A DNA stretch of 21,380 nucleotides from JBHHXR01 sp046757205 (GTDB lineage: Bacteria > Pseudomonadota > Alphaproteobacteria > Rhodobacterales > Rhodobacteraceae), in contig JBHHXR010000029.1 of the NCBI GenBank assembly GCA_046757205.1, positions 1-21,380 on the forward strand. The letters run 5' to 3'. The translations under genes and the position numbers were made by a program. The notes under the pieces were generated by a model, which did no database searches, was not told the origin of the DNA, and worked only from the letters and a program-made list of their open reading frames with translations. Below are positions 14,660-21,380 of this stretch, piece by piece; position 1 is the first letter of the stretch; each line of letters opens with the position of its first letter.

Positions 14660-15292
14660 ATGCGGATAGGCTATGCCAGGATCTCGGCGGCCGACGGGCG
14701 GCAGTCGCTGGACATGCAGCGCGACGCGCTGGCAGCGGCGGGGGTCGTGCCTGAGGCAATCTATGAGGACCGCGCCTCGGGCAAGCGCGCGGAGCGGCCG
14801 GGGCTGCTTGCCTGCCTGAAGGCGATCCGCGCCGGCGATGTGCTGGTGGTCTGGAAACTCGACCGGCTGGGCCGCGATCTGGCGCATCTGATCGGCATCG
14901 TGCAGGATCTGGAGGCGCGCGGGGCAGGGCTGAAGGTGCTGGCCGGCCACGGCGCCGAGATCGACACCGCCACCCCGGCCGGCCGGCTGGTTTTCGGCAT
15001 TTTCGCCGCCCTGGCCGAATTCGAGCGCGAACTGATCCGCGAGCGCGTGATGGCCGGCCTGGCGGCGGCGCGGGCGCGCGGCCGCAGGGGCGGCGCGCCG
15101 CGCCGGATGACGGCGGCGAAACTGCGGCTGGCGCAGGCCGCCCTGGGGCGCCCCGGCACCGTGGTGCGCGAGCTGTGCCGCACCCTCGGCGTCTCGTCGC
15201 AGACGCTCTACCGTCACCTCGCACCGGACGGAACGCTGCGGGAGGACGGCCGCCGGCTGTTGCGGGAAAGCACGGCTCCGGCACGCTCCTGA
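14660..15292 (+). CDS. Serine resolvase/invertase (Tn3 resolvase type)
   Basis: This 210-residue protein is a complete small serine recombinase: MRIGYARISAADGRQSLDMQ with nucleophile Ser9, VVWKLDRLGRD (Arg69 and Arg72 of the active site), AEFERELIRERVMAGLAAAR (long E-helix), and a C-terminal Hin-type HTH (about 167-187, TVVRELCRTLGVSSQTLYRHL). It would resolve plasmid dimers or cointegrates at a nearby res site. ATG 14660 follows a GGGGG run. No transposase accompanies it, so it is either a plasmid multimer-resolution gene or what remains of a Tn3-like element. The 135 bp after it hold a TTGACT (15350-15355) but no convincing -10. Confidence 0.92.
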   Translation: MRIGYARISAADGRQSLDMQRDALAAAGVVPEAIYEDRASGKRAERPGLLACLKAIRAGDVLVVWKLDRLGRDLAHLIGIVQDLEARGAGLKVLAGHGAEIDTATPAGRLVFGIFAALAEFERELIRERVMAGLAAARARGRRGGAPRRMTAAKLRLAQAALGRPGTVVRELCRTLGVSSQTLYRHLAPDGTLREDGRRLLRESTAPARS

Positions 15293-15427
15293 CCGCCGGT
15301 GAGGACAATCCGCCGACCCGCGGAACAATCGTTTCGACCCGGGCAAGCTTTGACTTGATCTGATCTCCGTGCCCGGACTAACTGAAGCCCACAGGCCCCG
15401 CCGCCGCAGCCGAAAGAGATCGTCTTC

Positions 15428-16609
15428 ATGGTCGAATCCTTACCCGAGGTCCGCATCGGCCTGCTGTGGCATTCGATGACGTCGGACAATATGGGCGTCG
15501 GGGCGCTGACCCTTTCCCACATGGCCATTATCGAGGATCTGGCACGGGAGCTCCGCATCCGTCCGCGATTCATGGTGATCGGCTGGGCCGATACCCGCCC
15601 GGCCTATGTCACGCGGGACAATATCGCGATCCGGAAGCTCAGGCTGGCGGATTTCGTGAAACCCCGGGGCGGGCTTCTCGGCGCCCTGCGCCGCTGCGAC
15701 GTCATCCTCGATATCGGCGCCGGCGACAGTTTCGCCGACATCTACGGCACAAGGCGGATCGCGACCGTGGCCGGCTCCAAGCTGCTGGCGCTGTTCTCCG
15801 GCCGGCCGCTGATCCTGAGCCCGCAGACCGTCGGCCCGTTCGAGAGCCGGCTCTGGCGGCGCGTCGCGCTGGCGCTGGTGCGCCGGGCGCAGGCGGTGGC
15901 CACGCGCGACGATCTCTCAACCGGATTCCTGCGACAAATCGGATACCGCGGAGAGATCGTGGAAGCCACGGATGTCGCCCTGAGGCTTCCCTGCGATCCG
16001 CCGGCCGCGGCGAAAGACGGCCCGGTAAGGGTCGGGCTCAACGTCTCGGGCCTGCTGTTCAATGGCGGCTATACCGGGGAAAACATGTTCGGACTGCGGA
16101 GCAGCTATCCGGAGCTGATACGATCGGTCATCCGCCATTTCACCTCGCTGGACGGGGTCGAACTGCACCTGGTCAGCCATGTCCTGTCGAAAACCTTCGC
16201 CATCGAGGACGATCACCGGGTCGGGCAGGCCCTTGCCGCGGAATTTCCTCAAGCCGTGCTGGCCCCGGCCTTCAACGATCCCGTCGAGGCAAAAACCTAT
16301 ATTGCCGGGCTCGATTTCTTCATGGGGGCGCGGATGCACGCCTGCATCGCGGCGTTTTCCGCCGGGGTTCCGGTCCTGCCGATGGCCTACAGCCGGAAAT
16401 TCGCCGGATTTTTCGGCACCCTGGGCTACGACACCATCGCCGACTGCCGCGAGGAGACCGGGGAGGCGATCCTGGCGAAAGTGCGAGACGCCTTTGAAAG
16501 CCGGGCCGTGCTGCGCGAAGAGGTCGCCGCCGCCCGCGCCCGGGGGCTGACGCGGCTCGGAGCCTACGAGGCGGTGCTCAGGGGCTTTCTGCGCCCGGCG
16601 TCGGCATGA
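15428..16609 (+). CDS. Polysaccharide pyruvyl transferase family protein
   Basis: This 393-residue protein matches the polysaccharide pyruvyl transferase family (CsaB/WcaK/ExoV type): IGLLWHSMTSDNMGVGALTL at the start, CDVILDIGAGDSFADIYG (about 91-108), ILSPQTVGPF, and FFMGARMHACIAAFSAGVP (about 297-315, His304 in the conserved G-R-x-H motif). The enzymes move the enolpyruvyl group of PEP to a sugar, giving an acidic ketal. It is coupled by ATGA overlap to the FrhB-like gene, a pairing often seen in alphaproteobacterial exopolysaccharide loci. The start has GAGA about 9 nt upstream. Confidence 0.9.
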   Translation: MVESLPEVRIGLLWHSMTSDNMGVGALTLSHMAIIEDLARELRIRPRFMVIGWADTRPAYVTRDNIAIRKLRLADFVKPRGGLLGALRRCDVILDIGAGDSFADIYGTRRIATVAGSKLLALFSGRPLILSPQTVGPFESRLWRRVALALVRRAQAVATRDDLSTGFLRQIGYRGEIVEATDVALRLPCDPPAAAKDGPVRVGLNVSGLLFNGGYTGENMFGLRSSYPELIRSVIRHFTSLDGVELHLVSHVLSKTFAIEDDHRVGQALAAEFPQAVLAPAFNDPVEAKTYIAGLDFFMGARMHACIAAFSAGVPVLPMAYSRKFAGFFGTLGYDTIADCREETGEAILAKVRDAFESRAVLREEVAAARARGLTRLGAYEAVLRGFLRPASA

Positions 16610-17820
16610 CGCCGTCGCCGGCGCTGAAGCGCGTCACGCGGGGCGGGCTGTGCAGCGGTTGCGGCGCCTGTGCGGCCGTGGTGCCCGGTGTCATCTCGAT
16701 GAAACTCGCCGAACCCGGTTATCTGCGGCCGGTGCAGAGCGGGCCGGTGAGCCGCGAACAGGACCGGCAAATCGCCGCCATCTGTCCCGGCCTCGGCATC
16801 CGCCTGGAGCCGGCGGGCCGGCACGATCATCCGCTCTGGGGCCCGTTCGTCAGCCTGCGGCGCGGCCATGCCACCGACCCGGAGCTGCGCCACAGGGCGT
16901 CTTCCGGCGGCGCGCTCTCGGCAATTCTCGTGCATCTGCTGGAAACCGGGGCGGTCGGCGGCGTGGTGCAGACCGCCGCCGCGCCGGATCTGCCCATCGG
17001 CAACACGACGGTCCTGAGCACCACGGCGCGGGACGTGTCGGCCGCCGCCGGATCGCGCTACGCACCGTCGGCGCCGCTGGAAGGCCTGCAGCGCCATCTC
17101 GATGGCAACCGGCGCATGGCCTTCGTCGGCAAGCCCTGCGACGTCGCCGCGCTGCGCGGAATGGAGCGCACCGACCCGCGCGTCTCCCGGTGTTTCCCGG
17201 TCATGGTCTCCTTCTTCTGCGCCGGTATCCCGAGCCTTTCGGGGGCCCGCCGGATCCTCGATGCGCTCGGAGTGGCGGAGCGCGATGTTGCCGCGTTCCG
17301 CTACCGCGGCCACGGCTGGCCCGGCCAGGCAACCGCGGCCCTGCACGATGGCGGCAGCCGGCAGATGAGCTACGCCGAAAGCTGGGGCGGCATATTGTCG
17401 AAACATGTGCAGTTCCGATGCCGGATCTGCCCCGACGGCACCGGCGGACTTGCCGATATCGTCTGCGCCGACGCCTGGGAAACCGACGGGCGCGGCTACC
17501 CGCTTTTCGAGGAACGGGACGGGCTCAGCCTGCTGATCGGCCGCACCGGGCGCGGCGAGGACATCATCCGGGACGCCATGGCGGCGGGCCGGATCGCTGC
17601 CGCCCCCTTCCCCGCCGCCGGCATCCGCGATATCCAGCCGGGCCAGCGGGACCGCAAACGCTTCGCCCTGCCGCGGATACTCGCGCTTCGCCTCATGGCG
17701 CGCCCGGCGCCGGAGTTTCGCGGTTTCCACCTTGTGAGGAACGCCCTGTCGGCGGGGCTCTGGCCGCTGGTCCGGAATTTCCTCGGCACCTGCCGCAGGA
17801 TAGTTGCCGGAAAGATCTAG
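16606..17820 (+). CDS. Coenzyme F420 hydrogenase/dehydrogenase beta-subunit-like Fe-S flavoprotein
   Basis: This 404-residue protein has the FrhB/FdhB N- and C-terminal domains. GLCSGCGACAAVVPG gives Cys16, Cys19 and Cys22 but Val where ferredoxin-type motifs have a fourth Cys. FVGKPCDVAALRGM, VSFFCAGIPS and FRCRICPDGTGGLADIVCAD supply further cysteines for a cluster. In methanogens the family binds FAD and F420; bacterial versions linked to pyruvyl transferases have no settled role but probably do redox on a polysaccharide or a cofactor. Translation is coupled to the pyruvyl transferase (ATGA). The TAG stop shares CTAG with the stop of the convergent membrane protein. Confidence 0.85.
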   Translation: MTPSPALKRVTRGGLCSGCGACAAVVPGVISMKLAEPGYLRPVQSGPVSREQDRQIAAICPGLGIRLEPAGRHDHPLWGPFVSLRRGHATDPELRHRASSGGALSAILVHLLETGAVGGVVQTAAAPDLPIGNTTVLSTTARDVSAAAGSRYAPSAPLEGLQRHLDGNRRMAFVGKPCDVAALRGMERTDPRVSRCFPVMVSFFCAGIPSLSGARRILDALGVAERDVAAFRYRGHGWPGQATAALHDGGSRQMSYAESWGGILSKHVQFRCRICPDGTGGLADIVCADAWETDGRGYPLFEERDGLSLLIGRTGRGEDIIRDAMAAGRIAAAPFPAAGIRDIQPGQRDRKRFALPRILALRLMARPAPEFRGFHLVRNALSAGLWPLVRNFLGTCRRIVAGKI

Positions 17821-19217
17821 GACCGGGCGCTCCGTCCCGGCCGGCGCCGCGGCAGCTCACGCCGGCGCTCCGGTCGCGCGCGCGCGCGCCGCGCCGGGCG
17901 GTCCGGCGTTTCGATTCCGGCGTCGCCGGCGTCGGAATCGTGATCGAGCATCCACACCCCCGAGCCGAGGATGAACATCAGGAACACGTAAAGGGCGTTC
18001 CAGTAATGAACCGTCCAGCCGGCGACGAAAAATCCCGCCAGGCAGATCAGGAACCCCTCGCGGTAGGCCGCCGCCCGCGCATCGAGCCCCTTGCGGAATA
18101 TCACGCCCAGAAAGATCAGAAAGAAATTCGCCAGATGCAGGATCCCGACCGGGAAACCGTAGCGCATGAAATTCAGCAGCCAGAACATGTCGACGCTGCC
18201 GGACATCCAGGACGGCCGTGCCCAGTACCCGAGCCCGATGCCGAAGAACGGGTGCTTCATCACCGACAGCCAGCCGTAATCGAATATCCGCAGCCGGTTA
18301 TAGGCCGTCGCCGGGTTGAAGGCGGCGTAGGAGATGAACACCGCCGGCGGGGTCCGGTTCGACAGCAGGTCGACGACGATATAGGCCAGGACAAACAGGA
18401 AAAACAGCAGCCACCAGCGGTTGGCGACCTGCCGGAACATCCGGTCCCAGACGATCAGCCCGATCTGGGTGGCCAGGGCGCTGAGCGGGCCGGAGGAAAA
18501 GGACAGGGCGGAGACCGTGAAAACCATCCCCGCCTTCCACAGGCGCCCTATCAGACCGGCGCCGTATCCCAGCACGAAATAGGAAAGCGCCAGCCCCGCG
18601 CCGGCGAAGACGCCGAACAGGATGGGATGTTCGAACGGGCCCTGGACACGGTCGAACCCCCAGCGCGGCGGCTTGTAGACATTGCCGAAGGTCCTGGTGA
18701 ACTTCCTGAAGAAATCCAGCACGATGTCGTTCCCGGTCATCGTCTCGTAGACCGCCAGCGGCAGCAACGCCACGATGATCCAGAACAGCAGGCGCACGAA
18801 ATTCCTGAAATCGTCCGGTGTGCGGATGTAACAGCGCGCCAGAAGATAGCTGCCGACGGTCTCGACGAAATGGATCCCGATTTGCTGAATTGTGGCGGAC
18901 GATACGCCATAGAGCTTGAAAAAGGAAACCGCCCCCCAGACCGGGATCAGCAGGATGCAGATATCGGCCAGCCGCCGCGGCCCGGCCCTGCCCGCCAGCC
19001 AGAGGAACAGGACCGGCAGCACCATGACGAGGAGCACCAGACGGTAGGGCGCCAGGCGCAGTGTTCCGATGAAGAAGATCGCCGGCAGGACGAGACCGAG
19101 CAAGAAGAGCGTCACCGGCAGCGGCGGCAGGAAGCCGCCCCGGGCCTCGCTTGCCGGCGGGCTCTGCGGCCGCCCCCGGGAAGCGCGCTGCCGTCTTGCC
19201 GTCCGGATGTCAGTCAT
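17817..19217 (-). CDS. O-antigen ligase/polymerase-like membrane protein (Wzy/WaaL family)
   Basis: This 466-residue protein has about 10-12 transmembrane helices between residues 30 and 430 and the family's periplasmic-loop signature R-x-RIFDYGWLSVMKHPFFGIGLGYW (about 305-330), preceded by helices rich in Phe and Leu. Members either polymerise repeat units (Wzy) or ligate them to a lipid (WaaL) at the outer face of the inner membrane. The C-terminal 30 residues are highly Arg-rich (RARARPERRRELPRRRPGR) and encoded partly by a (CG)7 run. ATG 19217 has only a weak Shine-Dalgarno (AAAGG 12 nt away). Polymerase versus ligase cannot be decided from sequence. Confidence 0.85.
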   Translation of the reverse strand: MTDIRTARRQRASRGRPQSPPASEARGGFLPPLPVTLFLLGLVLPAIFFIGTLRLAPYRLVLLVMVLPVLFLWLAGRAGPRRLADICILLIPVWGAVSFFKLYGVSSATIQQIGIHFVETVGSYLLARCYIRTPDDFRNFVRLLFWIIVALLPLAVYETMTGNDIVLDFFRKFTRTFGNVYKPPRWGFDRVQGPFEHPILFGVFAGAGLALSYFVLGYGAGLIGRLWKAGMVFTVSALSFSSGPLSALATQIGLIVWDRMFRQVANRWWLLFFLFVLAYIVVDLLSNRTPPAVFISYAAFNPATAYNRLRIFDYGWLSVMKHPFFGIGLGYWARPSWMSGSVDMFWLLNFMRYGFPVGILHLANFFLIFLGVIFRKGLDARAAAYREGFLICLAGFFVAGWTVHYWNALYVFLMFILGSGVWMLDHDSDAGDAGIETPDRPARRARARPERRRELPRRRPGRSARS

Positions 19218-19294
19218 GCGTGAACACGGCCTTTGTCGCGTAGTCCTTGCACCGGGCTGTCTTCGGGCGCCGCCGGAGGGTCATTCCTCCCGCT

Positions 19295-19364
19295 GCCGGT
19301 ACATATGCAGGGATTTATGGCGTATTTCGGACCGGCCGCCAATCAAAGACGCATATGTGCCGGC
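19295..19364. promoter_or_regulatory. Long-spaced inverted repeat upstream of the O-antigen ligase-like gene
   Basis: GCCGGTACATATGC (19295-19308) and GCATATGTGCCGGC (19351-19364) are inverted copies matching at 13 of 14 positions, 42 bp apart. They lie in the 176-bp gap upstream of the membrane protein start. The arms could be a dimeric operator with looping or form a large cruciform/hairpin at the end of the preceding sulfotransferase transcript. Confidence 0.5.
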
Positions 19365-19393
19365 TTGCGGCCGGGAGCCGGGGCGGCGGCGGA

Positions 19394-20323
19394 TCACACG
19401 GCGTCCGCCATCTCGTAGCGCGACAGGTCCACCTGCTCCCCGAGCATCCGGTGGAGCGCCCGGTTGCTCGCCGCGAACTCGCCGGCGAACCGGCGCCTGA
19501 CAAAACCGGTGACCGGCCGGCGCCGCGCGATTTTCCCGAGCGCCGGATGCCGGCCCGCGCGCCCGGCCGCGCGGAACAGAAAATCCCCGGCCCGGCCGAG
19601 ATCGAGCACCGGCCCCCTGCCCGCCGGGCCATCCCGGAAATGGTTGATCCGGCGCAGGACGCCGGCCGTGATCTCGGCGTTGCTGACGCCGACCGGCGAC
19701 GGGTCGGGCGGCGGGCGCTCGGCGAATGGTCCGTTTCCGGCGAACGCGGCAAGCGCGCCGAGCGTTCCGGCCATGTCGGCAATGAACCCCTCCTGGGTGA
19801 AGACATGCACGTTTCCGGGCCCGAACAGATCCCGGTAAAGCCCGATCAGGCGGTGATACTTCAGATGCCCGGGAGAAAACGCCGGGTATCCCAGCGACGG
19901 CGCGCCGGCGAAGAACCGCTCCGGCCGCTCGGTGCCGCCGCGCAATATGTACTGCATGTAGATCGAGGCCGCGGCGGCGATCTGTTCGCGGATGGTGATC
20001 AGGATGCGCGCCTGCGGCACCACCGCATGCAGCCGCCGCGCCATCGCCGCGCTTTCGCGGCCACCGTAGAACGGGTTGCCCGACAGCAGTTCCGAGGAAA
20101 TCACGTCGGCCATGCCGGGGCCGGCCGGCGCCGCACGGCGGGCCTCCAGGGCGTCCCGGGCGGCCGCCGGGTCGAACACCAGATCGTGCGGCGCCACCAG
20201 CTCCGCCCAGACTTCCTCGTGCGTCATCAGCGGCCGGTAGCCGTGTTCGGGAACGAAGAGACGCCGCTGCAGCCAGGTGGTGCCGGTCTTGTGATACCCG
20301 ATATGAACTAGCGGCGGCGGCAT
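19394..20323 (-). CDS. PAPS-dependent sulfotransferase-family protein 2
   Basis: This 309-residue protein opens with VHIGYHKTGTTWLQRRLF (5'-phosphosulfate loop, residues 6-23) and has ILITIREQIAAAASIYMQY (Arg112 and Ser120 of the 3'-phosphate site), the two hallmark motifs of the PAPS sulfotransferase superfamily. It is only distantly related to the sulfotransferase at 13480. ATG 20323 follows GGGAG with 5 nt spacing; that GGGAG forms part of a perfect 9-bp-arm hairpin. It lies upstream of and co-directional with the O-antigen ligase-like gene. Substrate is unknown; a polysaccharide or its precursor is the contextual guess. Confidence 0.85.
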   Translation of the reverse strand: MPPPLVHIGYHKTGTTWLQRRLFVPEHGYRPLMTHEEVWAELVAPHDLVFDPAAARDALEARRAAPAGPGMADVISSELLSGNPFYGGRESAAMARRLHAVVPQARILITIREQIAAAASIYMQYILRGGTERPERFFAGAPSLGYPAFSPGHLKYHRLIGLYRDLFGPGNVHVFTQEGFIADMAGTLGALAAFAGNGPFAERPPPDPSPVGVSNAEITAGVLRRINHFRDGPAGRGPVLDLGRAGDFLFRAAGRAGRHPALGKIARRRPVTGFVRRRFAGEFAASNRALHRMLGEQVDLSRYEMADAV

Positions 20324-20330
20324 GTGTGCT

Positions 20331-20349
20331 CCCGGACAGGCTGTCCGGG
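20331..20349. promoter_or_regulatory. Perfect hairpin CCCGGACAG/CTGTCCGGG just upstream of sulfotransferase 2
   Basis: Two 9-bp arms surround a single central base. On the minus strand the downstream arm ends in GGG of the GGGAG ribosome-binding site of the sulfotransferase at 20323. It could act as terminator for the DUF4114 gene, as an operator, or as a translation-limiting hairpin. A related stem occurs at 20411-20429. Confidence 0.5.
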
Positions 20350-20410
20350 CCGGAGTAATCGCTCACCGCATCCCATGCAATCCGCAGCCGCCGCCGCGGC
20401 GCCCTGTTGG

Positions 20411-20429
20411 CCGGACTTGTGCTGTCCGG
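20411..20429 (-). terminator. Possible terminator hairpin after the DUF4114 gene
   Basis: CCGGAC-N7-GTCCGG forms a 6-bp stem 4 nt beyond the DUF4114 stop codon on the minus strand. There is no T-run, so the call is tentative. It uses the same CCGGAC/GTCCGG arms as the hairpin at 20331-20349. Confidence 0.4.
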
Positions 20430-20432
20430 GCC

Positions 20433-21380
20433 TCAGCTCCCGAAGCCGTAGAGCGCCTCCACGTTCAGCAGGACATCCTGGAAATCGTCGTCCGGGTGGT
20501 GGCCGGAAAGATAGTCCGTGTCCTCGAAGCCGATCATCATCCCGCCGTCCCTGTCGGCACCCGAGACGACATGCTGGGCGCCGTCGAAATTGAGTGCCGG
20601 ATCATGCGACAGGAAGGTATGGGCGTTGCCGATGACCACGCCGTTGTCGGCCAGCGCCATGGTGCCGTCGGAAAGCTGGACGAAGGACAGGTTGCCGCTC
20701 GAGAGGGTCGAGCTGTCCAGCGTCCTGCCGCCGTTCTGGACCAGGAAGAAGCCGAGGTCGTGGCCGGATTCCACATTGTCCACGATAAAGCTGTTGCCGG
20801 CATCGGCCTTGGCGTTCGCCGTCAGGATGCGGACATCGACGATATTGCCGTTGGCGTCCACTTCATAGGCGCCGACCGTATCCCGGTAGCCGGTCTTCGC
20901 ACGGGTCCCGAGGGTAACCTGGAAACTGTGCGCGTTGTCGCCGTTCAGATAGGCCTGGTTCACGATACCGCCCACTTCGTCCACGTCGAGAGGGCGTCCG
21001 TTGCGGAATTTGATGGCGTCATGGTAGGTCACGACCATGTCGCCATTCGAATGCGTGGCCAGGAAATCGCCGTGCTTGAATTTGCCCTTCAGCACGATCG
21101 TGCCGTCGGGCGTCCCGTCATTGTCGAGATCGACATCGACGACGGCCCTGCGCTTTTTGACGGTGATATGGCTCTGGGCCGTGGCCGCGCCGGTCAGCGT
21201 GATGCTGTCATCGGTGCCGAAGCGCTTGTAGACGGTCCCGTCCAGAGCGCTCAGGTCGCCCGATACGGTGTGTGCGCCCTTGCCGAGGGTAACGTAGTGG
21301 TGGTGGCCCGCCGCGGCCGTTTCCCCGGCGCCGCTGCCATTGCTGCTGCCGTCCGATTCGCCACCGGTGCTGCCGGTGTC
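20433..21380 (-). CDS. DUF4114 domain secreted/surface protein, N-terminus beyond window edge
   Basis: At least 315 residues, open to the window's right edge. The C-terminal part is a DUF4114 domain: LGFFLVQNGG, THTFLSHD-like AHTFLSHDPALNFDGAQH, then GMMIGFEDTDYLSGHHPDDDFQDVLLNV, the typical GFED...D.DF.D ending. Upstream are the Ca-binding-like acidic stretch DVDLDNDGTPDGTI and a Ser/Gly/Asp-rich linker (STGGESDGSSNGSGAGE), with an HHHY patch between. Such proteins are commonly large, exported and calcium-binding, often by type I secretion. No start codon is visible, since the first in-frame GTG (21095) lies inside the domain. It may be a matrix or adhesin partner of the polysaccharide. Confidence 0.8.
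   Translation of the reverse strand, partial: DTGSTGGESDGSSNGSGAGETAAAGHHHYVTLGKGAHTVSGDLSALDGTVYKRFGTDDSITLTGAATAQSHITVKKRRAVVDVDLDNDGTPDGTIVLKGKFKHGDFLATHSNGDMVVTYHDAIKFRNGRPLDVDEVGGIVNQAYLNGDNAHSFQVTLGTRAKTGYRDTVGAYEVDANGNIVDVRILTANAKADAGNSFIVDNVESGHDLGFFLVQNGGRTLDSSTLSSGNLSFVQLSDGTMALADNGVVIGNAHTFLSHDPALNFDGAQHVVSGADRDGGMMIGFEDTDYLSGHHPDDDFQDVLLNVEALYGFGS

Noticed and set aside
14660..15292. Resolvase as part of a complete Tn3-family transposon
   Set aside because: No transposase gene and no matching 38-bp-type terminal repeats were found within the window.
16650..19223. Very long plus-strand open frame (857 codons)
   Set aside because: It runs through the FrhB-like gene in another frame and antisense through the O-antigen ligase-like gene; composition is Arg/Pro/Gln-rich as expected for high-GC shadow frames, and the real genes have clear family motifs.

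Overview
The window looks like part of a large plasmid or chromid from a GC-rich alphaproteobacterium, most likely Rhodobacteraceae (Roseobacter group). The main evidence is a RepA-type replication module at its centre: a type Ia parA-parB operon on the minus strand and a divergent RPA-family replication initiator on the plus strand. The 387 bp between them hold three tandem 22-bp iterons. Four near-identical GTTTCGCGCGCGAAAC palindromes, probable parS sites, lie over about 3 kb downstream of parA. One of them is inside parB, in the codons of its own helix-turn-helix.

Most of the rest is cell-surface polysaccharide machinery. Left arm (1-5079): a hexapeptide acetyltransferase cut by the window edge, two family-2 glycosyltransferases, a split Alg14/Alg13-like transferase pair (PssD/PssE type), and an arylsulfotransferase-like protein (ASST-A) lying directly behind parB. 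Right of the replicon (8988-14562): a lone MsrQ/YedZ-like haem membrane protein, a decayed arylsulfotransferase remnant, two tandem intact arylsulfotransferase paralogues (ASST-B and ASST-C), two small membrane proteins and a PAPS-type sulfotransferase in an overlapping operon. Then come a serine resolvase with a possible res site (14553-15292), a polysaccharide pyruvyl transferase coupled to an FrhB/FdhB-like Fe-S flavoprotein (15428-17820), a convergent O-antigen ligase/polymerase-like membrane protein, a second PAPS-type sulfotransferase, and a DUF4114 secreted protein that runs off the right edge.

Taken together this reads as a plasmid-borne locus for making and decorating an extracellular glycan: sugar transfer, acetylation, pyruvylation, polymerisation or ligation, and probably sulfation by both PAPS-dependent enzymes and membrane-anchored ASST-fold proteins. 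Roseobacters are known to carry RepA-type biofilm plasmids with polysaccharide genes, so the general theme is established. The dense combination of three ASST-like proteins, an ASST remnant and two PAPS-type sulfotransferases is the unusual part. The product and the substrates are inference. No tRNA, rRNA, CRISPR array or intact insertion sequence was seen.
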